From: Ctena decussata
Taxonomy: Eukaryota; Mollusca; Bivalvia; Lucinida; Lucinidae
Assembly (NCBI GenBank): GCA_963989385.1
Contig: OZ022503.1
Coordinates: 93,444,638-93,508,637, forward strand
Direction of reading: 5' to 3'
Length of the DNA stretch: 64,000 nt
A model generated the notes under the pieces. That model saw only the letters and a program-made list of their open reading frames with translations. It made no database searches and had not been told where the DNA came from. How positions within the stretch are numbered: position 1 is the stretch's first letter; every line of letters starts with the position of its first letter. A program made the translations under genes and the position numbers. Shown here piece after piece: positions 22,401 to 33,504 of this stretch.

Positions 22401-22516
22401 TTGTAAAGGACCAGTTGCCATAAGGGGTTTTCCTGGTACAATTATAATTGAATAATATTTTGTGAAGGTAGTAGACGTTCATCCATGAAAATTTTAAGTC
22501 AAACGGAGCTTTGGTT

Positions 22517-22753
22517 TTATGAACACACGGTCTTAAAAGTGGGTACGGTAACTCCATATCCGTCGACCCTAATGAAACTAATTGGTAATTTATCATCTTC
22601 CAATAATAGATTGACTAAAGATTGTGGCATAAATTGAATGAGCAGTCGACACACTTTAAGATGCAATAAGGTTTCTGTGTCCAGTACATAACTATGCAAA
22701 AACATATCACTTTGTTTGCAATTTTTAGATTTTAAGATTTTTATATATTGCAC
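22517..22753 (-). CDS. Candidate terminal exon, unknown protein
   Basis: Minus-strand open frame with protein-like sequence (YVLDTETLLHLKVCRLLIQF, then LVNLLLEDDKLPISFIRVDG) ending in TAA. TTTTTGCATAG near 22693 would be a good acceptor, giving an exon of about 58 codons. Its one-base start does not fit the phase-0 end of the exon at 22758-22896, so an exon may be missing or the copy may be damaged. The right copy (24228-24783) encodes the same residues but with three stops. Function unknown. Confidence 0.4.
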   Translation of the reverse strand: MQYIKILKSKNCKQSDMFLHSYVLDTETLLHLKVCRLLIQFMPQSLVNLLLEDDKLPISFIRVDGYGVTVPTFKTVCS

Positions 22754-22757
22754 TTAC

Positions 22758-22896
22758 CATCTTTGCGGTAAACCACAACATTTCTCCATTACGCAATAGA
22801 ATTGCCCTTCCGTTAGTGCAGGTAATTGTCAATGACTGGACATCAGAAAATTGTGAGAATTTTTCTGTGAGCACTCTGAAAAATGAGTTTTGTGCC
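22758..22896 (-). CDS. Candidate internal exon, unknown protein
   Basis: Minus-strand exon of 46 codons between an excellent acceptor (TTTTCTGCATTCCAG, ending 22897) and a consensus donor ATG-GTAAGT (22752-22760). The frame reads FFRVLTEKFSQFSDVQSLTI, then NGRAILLRNGEMLWFTAKM, and is the only open one of the three. The inverted right copy keeps the acceptor region and most residues but has CAA changed to TAA at 24327-24329 and has lost the donor. Starts in phase 2 and ends in phase 0. I do not recognise the family. Confidence 0.5.
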
Positions 22897-23036
22897 CTGG
22901 AATGCAGAAAATTGTATTTAAAGTCTAAAATATGTCAATTTTGTATGTTACAGACTTAAAGTCTCAAATGCCCTAACAGTGGTAGCCTCTCTTAACACAA
23001 ATCATTATGAAAAGTTGCAATACCGTCACGTTCAGT

Positions 23037-23250
23037 GATGGATGGATGGATGACTTACGATTTTACGTCCTTTTTAACAGTATTTCAGTCATGCCATGAC
23101 GATTTGTGGGCGATAATATATGCCTGTATGCAATGAAAGCCCGATTGCAATTGAAAAGATTTCCGCTTCCGGCGGGGCTTCCAATTTGAACTTTAAGATT
23201 AGTAGGCCAGTGCTTAGTCTACTGAATACGGGGGCTCCACGTTTGGTAAT
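23037..23250 (-). mobile_element. SINE-2, degenerate copy
   Basis: On the minus strand a decayed head (GTATTCAGTAGACTAAGCAC, matching GTAGCTCAGTGGGTTAAGCG of better copies) leads to the conserved tail AATACTGTTAAAAAGGACGT and a CATC repeat. The 69-codon frame over it is a by-product. Confidence 0.5.
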
Positions 23251-23299
23251 AAAATGTGGGGTGATGTAAATAAACTGATTCATATTACTGGCAAACAAT

Positions 23300-24225
23300 C
23301 ACGGGAGTGGCTTTCAAAAAATGACAAGTTGCTCCACAAAATACAGTTTTAGTTTCTGGTTACATGTACCCACCAAGCGATGCATTTAAACATAAGCATG
23401 GCTATGACTGCGGTCCTAAGCCTGTACATTGTATTTTAACCATTTAGTCATGTTTATAATTTTAGAGTTTAGAGGCCGAACTGAGAACCCTCTGCGCTCT
23501 TCAGGTTTAAGATAATAATGTTGGTTTGATAACACCTTTGAAAAGAATGTAGTTTGCGTACAACCGGACACATAAACTATGTTGAAAATGGTCTTTTTGC
23601 ATCTTCTAGCTTAGAGGAGTCCATTAAACTCATACGAACATGCTTCATATCACGGTTGGCAAACAGTGCAGACTCTGGTCTGATATGAATTTACATTGTT
23701 GGCTCAATCATTTCTGTCAGAATATTCAAGGTGCAATTTCTCTATCAGTAGTATAGATTCATAAAATATTTTATCGTCAGGTATCGCTGCAAGGTTCTCA
23801 CAACAGTTTTGTCATTGTAAAAGACCGCTATTAGTTAACTTTAAACAACGACAACGTCAATGAGTTTCACTTTAATCGGTTAAAAAATGTATTGCAAATA
23901 AAACGACTTACTATCAGTATTATTAACATAAAGAATATAGTAAAATACAATGTACATACATGCATGTCCCACCAATTTCTCACGTTTGCTTATACTGAAT
24001 CGCTTAGCGGGGAAATCAGAAAAAAGAAATTTATATTTTGTGGAGCAATTTTATTACGTTTCATGAAATAAACTTTCCTTTCTTTTTGCTCTTTGTATGA
24101 CGATATATATGCACATCAACCCACATTTTATCAGGAAATGCGAGTGAATCGCTGTTAATAATGATTTGTATTTAGCCGTTTCTACAAAAGATAGGGCTAT
24201 AAAGGACACTTGAAGGAATGACGAA
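23300..24225. other. Spacer inside the inverted duplication
   Basis: AT-rich; nothing recognised. Confidence 0.45.
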
Positions 24226-24227
24226 TA

Positions 24228-24783
24228 TGTAACATACAAAGTTGACGTTTTTCAGATTTTTAACATAAATTTCTGCATCCAAGGGCACATAACTCATTTT
24301 TCAGAATATTTACAGAAAAATGCTCATAATTCTGCAATGTCCAGTCTTTGACAAATGCTTGCACCAAAGGAGAGACAATTCTGTTCCTTGATAAAGAAAC
24401 ATTGTGGTTTTCCGCAAAATATATAGGTGCAAAGTACACAAACATTTAAAAATTGTAAATAAAGTGATATATTACAGCACAGATATGTATTGGACACTGA
24501 AACCTTATAGCATCTTAAAGTCTGTTTACTGCTCATTCAATATATGCCACAACGTTTAGTCAATCTTTCATTGGAAGATTAGAAATTACCAATTAGTTTC
24601 ATTAGGGTCGACTGGTATGGAGTTACCCCACCAACTTTTAAGACTGTGTATACATAAAACCAAAGCTCCGTTTGACTTAAACATTTTATGAATGAACGTC
24701 CCCTACGTAGGGCTAATTGCTGACAAAATATTATTTAATTATGATTGTACCAGGAAAACCCCCTTGAGGCAACTGGTCCTTTG
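24228..24783 (+). pseudogene. Inverted duplication, right copy: decayed coding fragment
   Basis: Plus-strand homologue of the two minus-strand segments at 22517-22896. The acceptor-like TTTCTGCATCCAAG ends at 24283. The frame then keeps SFFRIFTEKCS, a TAA at 24327-24329, then NVQSLTNACTKGETILF and LWFSAKY. The donor is lost. The second segment (YVLDTETL, then HLKVCLLLIQYMPQRLVNL) has TAA and TAG stops where the left copy is open. This copy is clearly non-functional. Confidence 0.6.
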
Positions 24784-24789
24784 TAAATT

Positions 24790-25370
24790 TTCTTTATCTA
24801 TCGAGGATTTTCTAACCCATTAATGGATCAAAACAGCATACATACAGAAATAATAATTAATACTGAGATGTAGCAACACCAACAAGAACATTACTTATAT
24901 GCTGGAGCAAAATAATCCAAACAGCTGAACTGCTATGGGCCCTACCGACGACAAACCATATTGTCACAGTCACCTAACTGCCCAGTAGCAAATGTGTTAA
25001 GTCAGAGTCATCAGTTGGAGGTCAGACCCACCGGCTTGCAATTACAGTGAGCATTTAAAATGCCAACATTGATTGGGCTAAGCACTAAGAATGCATTCCG
25101 TCGCCTTATATAAATGTCGTTTCCGGATCTTTTCTAACGAACGATTATTTTCTAAATTGATCAGGAAAATCATTTGGTCCATTATCTTTAGGTTCTGTAA
25201 GGCCTTGTTTAAAAAAAAATGTTTGGTGTAAAATTTTAATACCCGGTCGCAGTGGCGTCGAAACAATTTTAGGGATAACATGTAAAGCTAAAATAATGCC
25301 AATTAATTCATCTTATTACTGGGTTTCAATTTTCACAAATTTTGCAGACTGTTTACCTAAAAAGGACAAT
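24790..25370. other. Gene-free stretch
   Basis: Includes a 67-codon minus-strand frame (25078-25281) that is not recognisable as a protein. No repeat recognised. Confidence 0.4.
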
Positions 25371-25430
25371 CTACAGCCCTGCCAGACGTACGGAACCATC
25401 AGCCTCAATATTTGTTACAGCAAAGTCATG
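25371..25430 (-). pseudogene. Possible SRCR-domain exon start, truncated
   Basis: After a long pyrimidine tract and TTTTACTTTTCAG, the minus strand reads HDFAVTNIEADGSVRLAGL and then TAG. GSVRLAG resembles the first strand of scavenger receptor cysteine-rich domains (consensus VRLVGG), a family greatly expanded in bivalves, and these often begin right after an intron. Only about eight residues support this and the cysteines are absent, so it is at best a broken fragment; the pseudouridine synthase N-terminus (DFXVXEI) is an alternative look-alike. Confidence 0.25.
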
Positions 25431-25499
25431 CTGAAAAGTAAAAAAAAAAATGAAAAATAAAAAAAAGACAAGGATTAGGAATTAATACAATAAGATCCC

Positions 25500-26000
25500 A
25501 TATCCAGCCCTCAGAACCAAACGAGAAAGAATTATATTCATAAATGAACAAAAGTTTACGAAAGACACGCTTGTTAATCAAATGAACTGCTCTTGCACAG
25601 GCAGGTAGTCATTCAGCTACCCTAATTGTAAACAGAAGCAACTAACATCTATTTTGCCCATATTCCATTTGTATTACAAAACAAAACAGAAAGCCAGATA
25701 GGCAGCTACGTATATACAGGTGATCATACTGCTAGATGACCAAAGATAAGCATGCAACATTGAGGAACCACAATAGAAGTACCGCCGTGACACGTTACGT
25801 TATAGATCTCTTGGGTGTACACTACGTTATACTGGATGCTATCCCTCGCTCTCTACTTCTGCATTGGCGAGAAACAGTCCGCATCAAGGTTTCAATGGAT
25901 CATCACAGGAACAAACAAATCACGGAAGAGACCGATGAGGAATCAGAAATGAGGATTTGAACAGAAACAACGCATTGCGACACCTGGAAATTCCTGGGGT
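25500..26000 (+). repeat. Repeat C copy, diverged
   Basis: TATCCAGCCCTCAGAACCAA, TAGTCATTCAGCTACCC, GATCATACTGCTAGATGACC, AGTACCGCCGTGACACG and GGATCATCACAGGAAC follow the family order. The 74-codon plus-strand frame here lies wholly inside it. Confidence 0.55.
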
Positions 26001-26745
26001 GTCGAACAAAACCAACCACTGAAATACCGGATAATTGAAATGTTTAAAAACTGACGTTTTATTTTCCGATAACTGTCAAAAAATTCATTAATTTTCATGT
26101 CATTGCTGTTCTATTCTGCTTTAATTTTGCACTGTTTATTTTGTAAACTACTTAATTTGTCCTGCTTCTATTTGAGAACTGTCACGGCCAAACAAGACAG
26201 TTGGTGAATTATCTGATAGCGCTGAAAGTTCACATACAGTATTTGACTTTTAGAACCAAAAGAGAAAGAATTACTTTATTCGGAACTGATTTACTGGCAA
26301 ATCTTAGTTATTCCATTTCAGTTTGAATGATCTGTTTTAAAATACTTAGTTTAACAAAACACCTAGATTCTACCTGATTATTGCGTCCGTATTACGAATA
26401 TTAGATTTCTCTCGGCCTGCATGCCCTGATTCTTACAACTTTATTTTCCGACATAGACGTACATTAGTAGTCTTCCTTATATGCGATGAGCTATCGCGCC
26501 GAGTAACTTGTTATCCCATCTAACAGGCGAGGTACTTCTTTTGATAGAAGATATATCCCTTAATAGAACATGACCTGGGTTGCCCTTTAATTTAATTCTA
26601 TTAACGCTTTAAAAATCTTTTATATATCTTGGCTGATGACGTTTTCTAAACCAGTAAGCCAGAAAGACGGCTGTGCCGGTAATGGAGTAAGGGAAGAAAC
26701 TGCTTACGAAGCAAGAATACATATATATCTTATCCAAGACGGCTT
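26001..26745. other. Gene-free stretch
   Basis: No gene or repeat recognised. Confidence 0.5.
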
Positions 26746-26749
26746 AAAT

Positions 26750-27175
26750 CTTTTAGAACCACTGGGCCGCTATCACTACTGGTAAACAATTTGTCCCTTA
26801 GGATGTCATCAACCCTGTTAGTCAATATTAAAGTACTGATTCCTGTTCTCTTGTATTGGAATACTAAATACTGATTTAAAGTAACCTTATTCCATTTGAT
26901 GTATATGTGATAAAATTTCTAAAGTATTCTAAAACTAAAGCTGCCTCGTCATAGCGACGTGAATCTTAGCATAGTTCGGCATCCGTTCTGTTGAGTTCTT
27001 CTGGCTATATGTCGGTCTTGCTGCATTTGACTGTTGCCTTTCTCGCTTTCTCGAGAGGCAGGGGTTCAGGTGGCTCTATGGGGATGAGGCGGGGGGATAT
27101 GCTTGCGAGTTAAAACGTGAAGTTAAATACAGCAACGCGCGTCTGTCGCACTAAATTTGGTATGAATACGTTTAA
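26750..27175 (-). repeat. Repeat E, long copy
   Basis: Aligns with 32945-33500: TAGAACCACTGGGCCGC, GTCATCAACCCTGTTAGTCA, CGTCATAGCGACG, TTCTCGAGAGGCAGGGGTTC and, at the end, GCGCGTCTGTCGCACTAAAT. It shows that the family is at least 430 bp long. Confidence 0.65.
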
Positions 27176-27402
27176 ATCAAGATTTCCACATACAGAGGTG
27201 CATTCCAGTGCGAAGTTAATAACGTCATCCATTGTTTTAGGTGGTGAAACTTAACGTGTTTCTCTAGTTCTAAGGACTCCGAGTCGGTGATAGCCTGGTT
27301 TGTTGTTTGTTCCTCAGGGGCTGAAAACTTTTTTGATTGGTGTACACTCATAATCTAAATTATTGCTTTTTCTTCATTTTTACCATTTCTGGTACTATTC
27401 AC

Positions 27403-27790
27403 TCGTTAAATCGACTGACTTATTAAAATTATGGAATTGCAGTATGTTTTTCTGTGGCTTTCTATACCAGATGGGATCCCCGGTAGCTCAGTGGGTTAAG
27501 CGCTGATCAACTGATCTAGCGGACCGGGTTCGAATCCCGCTTGAGGCGAGAATCTTTCGTACCGTAAACGGGGCTCCATTGCACAAAGCCTTCCACTTTA
27601 ACCTTCCATCGTCCTGATATAACTCAAATACTGTTGAAAAGGACGTAATATCACAAGTCAGCCATCATCCTCCACCAGATTACGCCAGAGTCACTGATAA
27701 TGCCTGAATAAGCGAAACTTGGAAGTATGGCCCATGTTGTTTCATTTCTGCTTTAGCCGTATTACCTTAGTATTGACCTATTTTAAGAAT
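27403..27790 (-). repeat. Repeat D copy, interrupted by SINE-2
   Basis: Left part 27403-27472 (AAATCGACTGAC, TGCAGTATGTTTTTCTG) and right part 27674-27790 (CCAGATTACGCCAGAGTCAC, GGCCCATGTTGTTTC) join to give the uninterrupted order seen at 16995-17170. Confidence 0.7.
27473..27673 (+). mobile_element. SINE-2, tRNA-derived, with 7-bp target duplication
   Basis: tRNA-like head with A box GGTAGCTCAGTGGGTTAAGC and B box GGTTCGAATCC, then a body and the tail AATACTGTTGAAAAGGACGT. It is bounded by ACCAGAT at 27466-27472 and 27674-27680 and sits in Repeat D. The head would direct RNA polymerase III transcription. It is not a functional tRNA gene: the acceptor stem and anticodon arm do not fold properly. 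Confidence 0.75.
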
Positions 27791-27799
27791 TCCATTGGC

Positions 27800-29700
27800 C
27801 AATATTCATTCACCCGGGATGTTGATGTAAGTAGCTTACTTTCGCTTTCTCTTTCTTCTTTCAGTTTTATTAGACTGTTGGCCTATAAACTGTGTCGTGA
27901 TGAATCTAGATATTACGGTCCAAATCGCTTTTTGCCAAAGAACATTTCGTCTGTTATGTCGTTCATGTAAAATATCAATCCAACAAAATAACTTGAAGAA
28001 GAAATCGAAGATGAAATTAGGAAATTGTTGCTGGCTTAGTTGTTGATGATGTATTGGAACTGCGACAGTTTTAAGGTTACACATATAGGATGAGCAGCCA
28101 ACCAATCCTCATTGTTATGTCCAGCACAAACTCCAATGAAAATTCAACAGCATTTCCGAAATCGGAACCCCAGCACTAATAACAAATATGCATATCAACA
28201 TGCGCATCCGTACAATCTGATCAACACATGCAATATCTTACATGTATCTGACTCATGCACATTACAATACACACTTCTATTTCTTCTAAGCCGATTATCT
28301 TTGTTTCTTTTTAAAAAGATATTTCTTGTTTTGAATGTGTTCTCTACCCTTAAGCTTTTTTTTAGTCAAGCCGCAAGACGGCTTGACTTTATATTAATAT
28401 GAGTCCAAGTTTTTTATGTGTTGCGTTTGGTGTTTTAATTGCTTACTGATGAATAAAGAATCGATTATACGAGAAAGAAAACTTAAAACCTGTCTGTCAA
28501 CAGTCTCATGTAGGTTACAATTATTAATTGAAACGTGGGACTAGATCTAGATGCGCAAGTATTAAAGGAAATGGGTACTTTGGATTCGGTCCGTAGAAAT
28601 ACCGGAACGAGAATGGAGAATAGGTAAGAAGTGTAACCCGCACCCGTATCCGCGTAAACCGCATTGGAATTTTATGAATGGCTGAACATGTATGTAGCAA
28701 CAAAATAAATAATGTTAAGGCATTGAAATAGTTACATATAGGACTAATCATTTCAAACCCACTAAGAAAATGCGTAAGTCTGATCTAGTTGAGACTATTA
28801 ACACAAAAAGTCGAATTCAAAGTAGGTAAAATGTGTAATCCGTACCAGCGAAAGAATACCCGCGTTGGGAGTTAAAATCCCATAAATGCCCTCTTAGCGG
28901 TAGAATGTACGTCTATAGGTGAAGACAAATGATATATAATACGCAATGTCAAATTACACTAACAAATTATGTAAAAACACGAAAATACGGGAACGCACCA
29001 GAATGCACGTGTTTTACCGAAACGAACTATATATGTATATAAATAAATATGGTTTGCAACACAGGTACTCCATTTTTGGGGTTTTAACATGAAGTGCTTA
29101 TTTGGCGAAAATCATTATTTGAGTTATATACTATTATTGTGCAGCAGAATAACATACACGATACCCTTTAGTAGCTGCTAAAAGAAAATGCATGTTCGGG
29201 AATTCTAGTCAACTGATTGAATTTTTTTCATAGTTTTACCTACACAGCACTTGTTTCATATAAACCTATCCCCACTATTATTGCCTCTCTTGCAGCACAA
29301 AAATGCCCTTACTCTTATAGCTCCTCTTGAGAAACAAGTGCCTGTGATGTACAGGAAATCTGATTTGATCAGGGTATCATACCCCACCCTTTGCGGTGAA
29401 GTTTTATGATATAAATACGCTTTCCTCTGTACGCAACTTTTAAGAAGTGTTTAGACGATCATTTTCTGTTGTACGTCATTTTGATGAAATTTTCATTTGA
29501 AACTCAAACTAAAAAGTCAAATTCCTGTGTTCTGATCAAATGCTTAAAACATATTAGGCATATTCCGTGCCACCCAGGTGCACATGGAAATTCCCGGAAA
29601 TTCTGCATTTTTTTTTTTGTCTAAAGACAGAGTGGTACTACAAAAGAATGATTTACGTTCATTATCTAATAAGCTAATCGCTACGTGCCTCTAGTGCCCG
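27800..29700. other. Gene-free stretch
   Basis: Short frames only, none recognisable. A small hairpin AGTCAAGCCG-CAAGA-CGGCTTGACT lies at about 28364-28388 and may be the end of an old element. Confidence 0.4.
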
Positions 29701-29721
29701 ATTACCCTAAAATTCTAGTCA

Positions 29722-29870
29722 GTCACTGTATACTGTATTCAGATTGTCTGCGTATGTGTACTTGATCGTGTGCGTATGTACGTCCCCAATCTTGTTAGAC
29801 TCGGGTATTGATTTTTGTAAGAGATAGATGAATAGATTGCCTGGCAACTTGATTACTTAGTACATCAGCA
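29722..29870 (+). repeat. Fragment related to the 47.8 kb tandem-unit element
   Basis: GTGCGTATGTACGTCC, TGTTAGACTCGGG and GATTTTTGTAAGAG follow the order found at 47808-47870. Confidence 0.4.
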
Positions 29871-29879
29871 ATGTGCAAT

Positions 29880-30569
29880 TACCGATATTACCAGGTTATT
29901 TTGACCCATATTTCAATGTCCACTGATTTCGCATTTTTTGCTACTTTTATACAGTTAATATATTTGTAACTATTCAGTTCAATGCATTATAGTTTTTTGA
30001 ATGTGGCCAAAATCTGAAAATTTTGGCCATAAAATCCCCATCAATAGACCAAAATAAATAATAATAATAAAGGACTTAAGTATTTGTCTCGACTGTAACA
30101 AGTTTTAGCTCTCTGAAAACTAACGACTTCATCTCTAAGAACAGCCCAAACAGTACAATGTTTTACATTGCTGAAACATAAATGTCGTCCCAGAGATGGA
30201 CTGTCACAATGTGGCTTGACTTCTCTGACGGCATTACGTCAGAACTAGCTTGTTATGAATTTAATTTGACTTCACTGCAGCTGGTGTTATGCCCTGTGGC
30301 GGTCGTAAAGCGTCTCCCCGTACATCATCCATTGTGCGAATTATGTTTTATTTTTGTCCTTAAAGTTTGAGTTCAGAGGATGTATTCAGAGGGATCAAGA
30401 TAGTTTGATCGATTAAGATTTATATCCTAGATCGTCGCTATTAATCATTTCGAGACTCAGACTTTGAAATGAAAAATCAGACGAATACTTAGTTTGGAAT
30501 GATTAAAAAAAAAAAGAAAATGAAAAAAGGTCGTTTAATTCGAGAGAAAATCAACACAAATATCAGCTA

Positions 30570-30603
<34 letters not shown>

Positions 30604-31080
30604 AACAACAACAAAACAATCCTTCTACAATAATGGTTTACATTTTGTTTGGCCTAGAGCCTTACTCTCCGTTTGATAATTAACCTACTGGTTGAGTTTA
30701 TTAGAACCAAAAGCCACCTGAAACTGGGTAACATTATTCAGTTACGGCTAAACGTTATTCTATTACAACCAATGATCTTATTATAATCCTGTCTCCTATA
30801 TTATTTTTTCGCAATTAGAATATTTTCTTTCGGTTCAAGTAAGACATTTGCGGCTTATATGAGTACTCACCAGTCGGGCTATTTGCCTAAACGAATAATA
30901 TGATCGGTGAACAATAGTTGAGAAAGGCAGCTGACATACTTAAACCTGTCAAAAGAAATCTCGGAAGAGTGAAAATTGATGGAGTAGACAGGCGCTTAAT
31001 GACGCGCATAGTAGCTTCAACAACCGAAAAGTCAAAACTGGTTATCCGAAATCCAGGACAGCATAGAAAATGAACAAAAA
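29880..31080. other. Gene-free stretch with poly-A tract
   Basis: A run of 32 A lies at 30571-30602 followed by AAC repeats. Nothing else recognised. Confidence 0.45.
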
Positions 31081-31087
31081 TAAAGAT

Positions 31088-31367
31088 GAGCCGCGTCACG
31101 AGAAAACCAAAAGTGGCATGTGCGACAAGCAAAGACTCAGATCAGCATGGGCATCCGCCCAGACTGCGCAGTGCGCTTAGAGGGTAGCTAAGGGGCATCC
31201 GCCTAGTCTGATCAGAGACTGCGCTGTGCGCTATGAGGGTAGCTAAGGGTCTTCGCTAAGTCCATGCGGATCGAAAATACTCTGATCAGACTGGGCGGAT
31301 GCCCAGGCTGCTCTGAGTCTTTGCTGGGTGCACATGCCACTTTGTTGGTTTTGTCGTTCCGCGGCTC
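31088..31367. mobile_element. MITE-A copy 4 with internal duplication
   Basis: Starts GAGCCGCGTCACGAG and ends CGTTCCGCGGCTC. It is longer than other copies because the GGGTAGCTAAGGG-CATCCGCC section is present twice (31183-31250). The open frames here are shadows. Confidence 0.75.
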
Positions 31368-31672
31368 GGATGCCATGGCCTGTGTAAAGACATGTACAAT
31401 ACCGTGTACAATAAGAAGATTTAGATCTAAAGTAAGAAATAAAACTCAGCTTTGAATTATTATTTGATTCCTCCTTTTGCTTTCTGATTGTACTGTGGAA
31501 ACAGGCGCAGAAAGTAAACAATCATTTGCACATAAATATAATTGGTAAATCAGCCGGGAAATTATTCAAAAGTCCTAAATAAACGGATGTTTATTTTTAC
31601 ATAAAATCATAATTACTACGTTTACATAAAATCATACAATAAAATTATCGTTTAGGGTTGTTTTATATTCAT

Positions 31673-31905
31673 TGGGCGTTTAGTCGAGTGGTAAAAGACC
31701 CTCGGTTATGATGCGCGTGTTCGAAGCGCCGGTAGGCCAGCTGGCGACTGGAACACCATATGTCAGCCCAGAAGTAAATGGTTGTTTTTCCAAATTAGGG
31801 AAAGATAAGGTAGCAAAGAGAATGGGATGGGCCCCTTAATTCCAAAAGCTGTGTGCCTCTAACCCCTGATGTCAGGCAACGGAAAAACGTAACCTTTACC
31901 TATAG
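31673..31905 (+). mobile_element. SINE-3, tRNA-like head
   Basis: Begins GGGCGTTTAGTCGAGTGG, an A-box-like motif, with GTGTTCGAAGCGCC about 45 bases on as a degenerate B box. A body with GGGATGGGCCCC follows, and the tail ends GTAACCTTTACCT. A partial, inverted relative closes the window at 63885-64000. Confidence 0.5.
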
Positions 31906-32356
31906 TCATTTTCTAGAAAAGCAGACGCCATTTTATCTATCCAGAAGTATGGACAGCGATACATTCTTTTAACAAAGTCTTATAGGCAAATTTATTTTAA
32001 GTCTGCATAGTCAGATTTATACTGTACTTCTGTTTGATTTCAGCCATTTAATTGCAGAGGTCAGGCACCTATACTCACATGCTCCTTAGCATTATCTAAT
32101 TAAGCTACAGTCCAACTTGTGGCTTTTATGTATTCATCTTTACACTGACTTTAAGGTCTCAGTTTGTGTCATCATATCTAATGTCCGAGGCAATAGGAAA
32201 AAGTACTTGTTATTGAGAGCTGAATGGGAATTAATTAAGGAAGATGGCATCACTTTTCCCAGAAGTTTTACGATTTACTGTTCCGCGGTGGTTGTTCTGT
32301 CGTTGCAATGGGTTTTAGTTATAGTTAAAGTGTGTCGCTCATCTACATTACGATAT

Positions 32357-32610
32357 GAGCCGCGACACGAGAAAACCAACAATTGGGTTGTGCGCCCAGC
32401 GCTGACTCAGATCAGCCTGGGCATTCACCCAGTCTGATCAGACTCTTTGCTAAGCGCTTAAAGGGTAGCTGAGGGACTAAGCTACCTTCAGGGACTAAGC
32501 TACCTTCATGCGGAAAGCGAAGACTCTGATCAGACTGGGCGGATGCCGAGGCTGATTTGAGTCTGCGCTGGACGCACGACCACATTGTTGGTTTTGTCAC
32601 GTCGCGGCTC
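32357..32610. mobile_element. MITE-A copy 5
   Basis: Complete element from GAGCCGCGACACGAG to CACGTCGCGGCTC. A 17-base duplication (GGGACTAAGCTACCTTC, twice) is present in its middle. Confidence 0.8.
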
Positions 32611-32779
32611 ATATATTGTCGATTCTTGTCAGACATTTCAGCTTCCACTGTCCCTGGTTGGGTGTTATGTGAATATAGCAGTAGCTTCGGGACATGGCCT
32701 TGTTCTGTTCGGCTAGGCATTTGATTATTCCATTCCAAAGCCGATGAGCAAAGGTGTCTCCAGTAAATTAATGACGTCT

Positions 32780-33500
32780 CGGAAGAGCTCGAAATGCGAC
32801 AGTATGGTGACTCGGAGAGGGCTGATCGTTGTCTGCCGAGACCTGCCCGTCATCTCTTTTCTTTCAAACTTTTGGGTTTTAGCGACACTACGGAAGTTAA
32901 TACAGAAACGCGCGTCTGTCACACTAAAATGGGTATAGATACGTTTATGTTAGAACCACTGGGCCGGTTTCGCTGCTGGTGGACAATTTGCTCCCGAGGA
33001 TATCATCAACCCTGTCAGTCAGTATTTCAGTGTTCATTCTGGTTCTCTAGCATTGGGGTCTCATGTATTTCTGCTAAAATTTATAAATTATTTTAAAACT
33101 TAGACAAACTTGTCATAGCGACAAGACTCTGAGCCGAGTTTGGCGTTCTATTGTTTTGAGTTGTTTTGGCTTTTTGCGGGTTCTTGCTGCATCGGATATC
33201 TCTTTCCTGATGCCCTTGTCTGTCGCTTTTCTCGAGACACAGGGGTTGAGGTGGCTCGATGCGGGACGCCTGCGCTCGCGAGTCAATACGTCGGCGTCTT
33301 TTACCTGATATCAGCAGCTTATGTCTCCCGCGGAATGCGACAGTGAGTGGCTCGGCGAGGGCTAATCGTTTTCTGCCAAGACTTGCCCATCATCTCTTTT
33401 CTTTCAAACTTTTGGGCGCTAGCGACACTGAGGAAGTTAAATACAGAAACGGGCGTCTGTCGCACTAAAATTGGTATGGATACGTTTATGTTTGATCACT
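32780..33500 (-). repeat. Two Repeat E copies in tandem
   Basis: Both copies end with an AAATACAGAAACG-CGTCTGTC type sequence (near 32905-32930 and 33440-33460). The second has the longest 5' part in the window. TTTCTTTCAAACTTTTGGG occurs in both, 540 bases apart. Several frames here are by-products. Confidence 0.65.
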
Positions 33501-33504
33501 TTTC

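Larger units (their letters stand above)
22405..22955 (-). repeat. Inverted duplication, left copy
   Basis: Matches 24228-24783 in reverse complement over about 550 bases with scattered substitutions, from AAAGGACCAGTTGCC at the outer edge to GTAACATACAAAATTGAC at the inner edge. The copy covers two coding-like segments and the sequence between and beyond them, so genomic DNA with introns was duplicated rather than an mRNA. Confidence 0.7.

Noticed and set aside
27473..27560. tRNA gene with good A and B boxes
   Set aside because: It continues into a SINE body and tail shared with 59381-59575, and the cloverleaf does not close.
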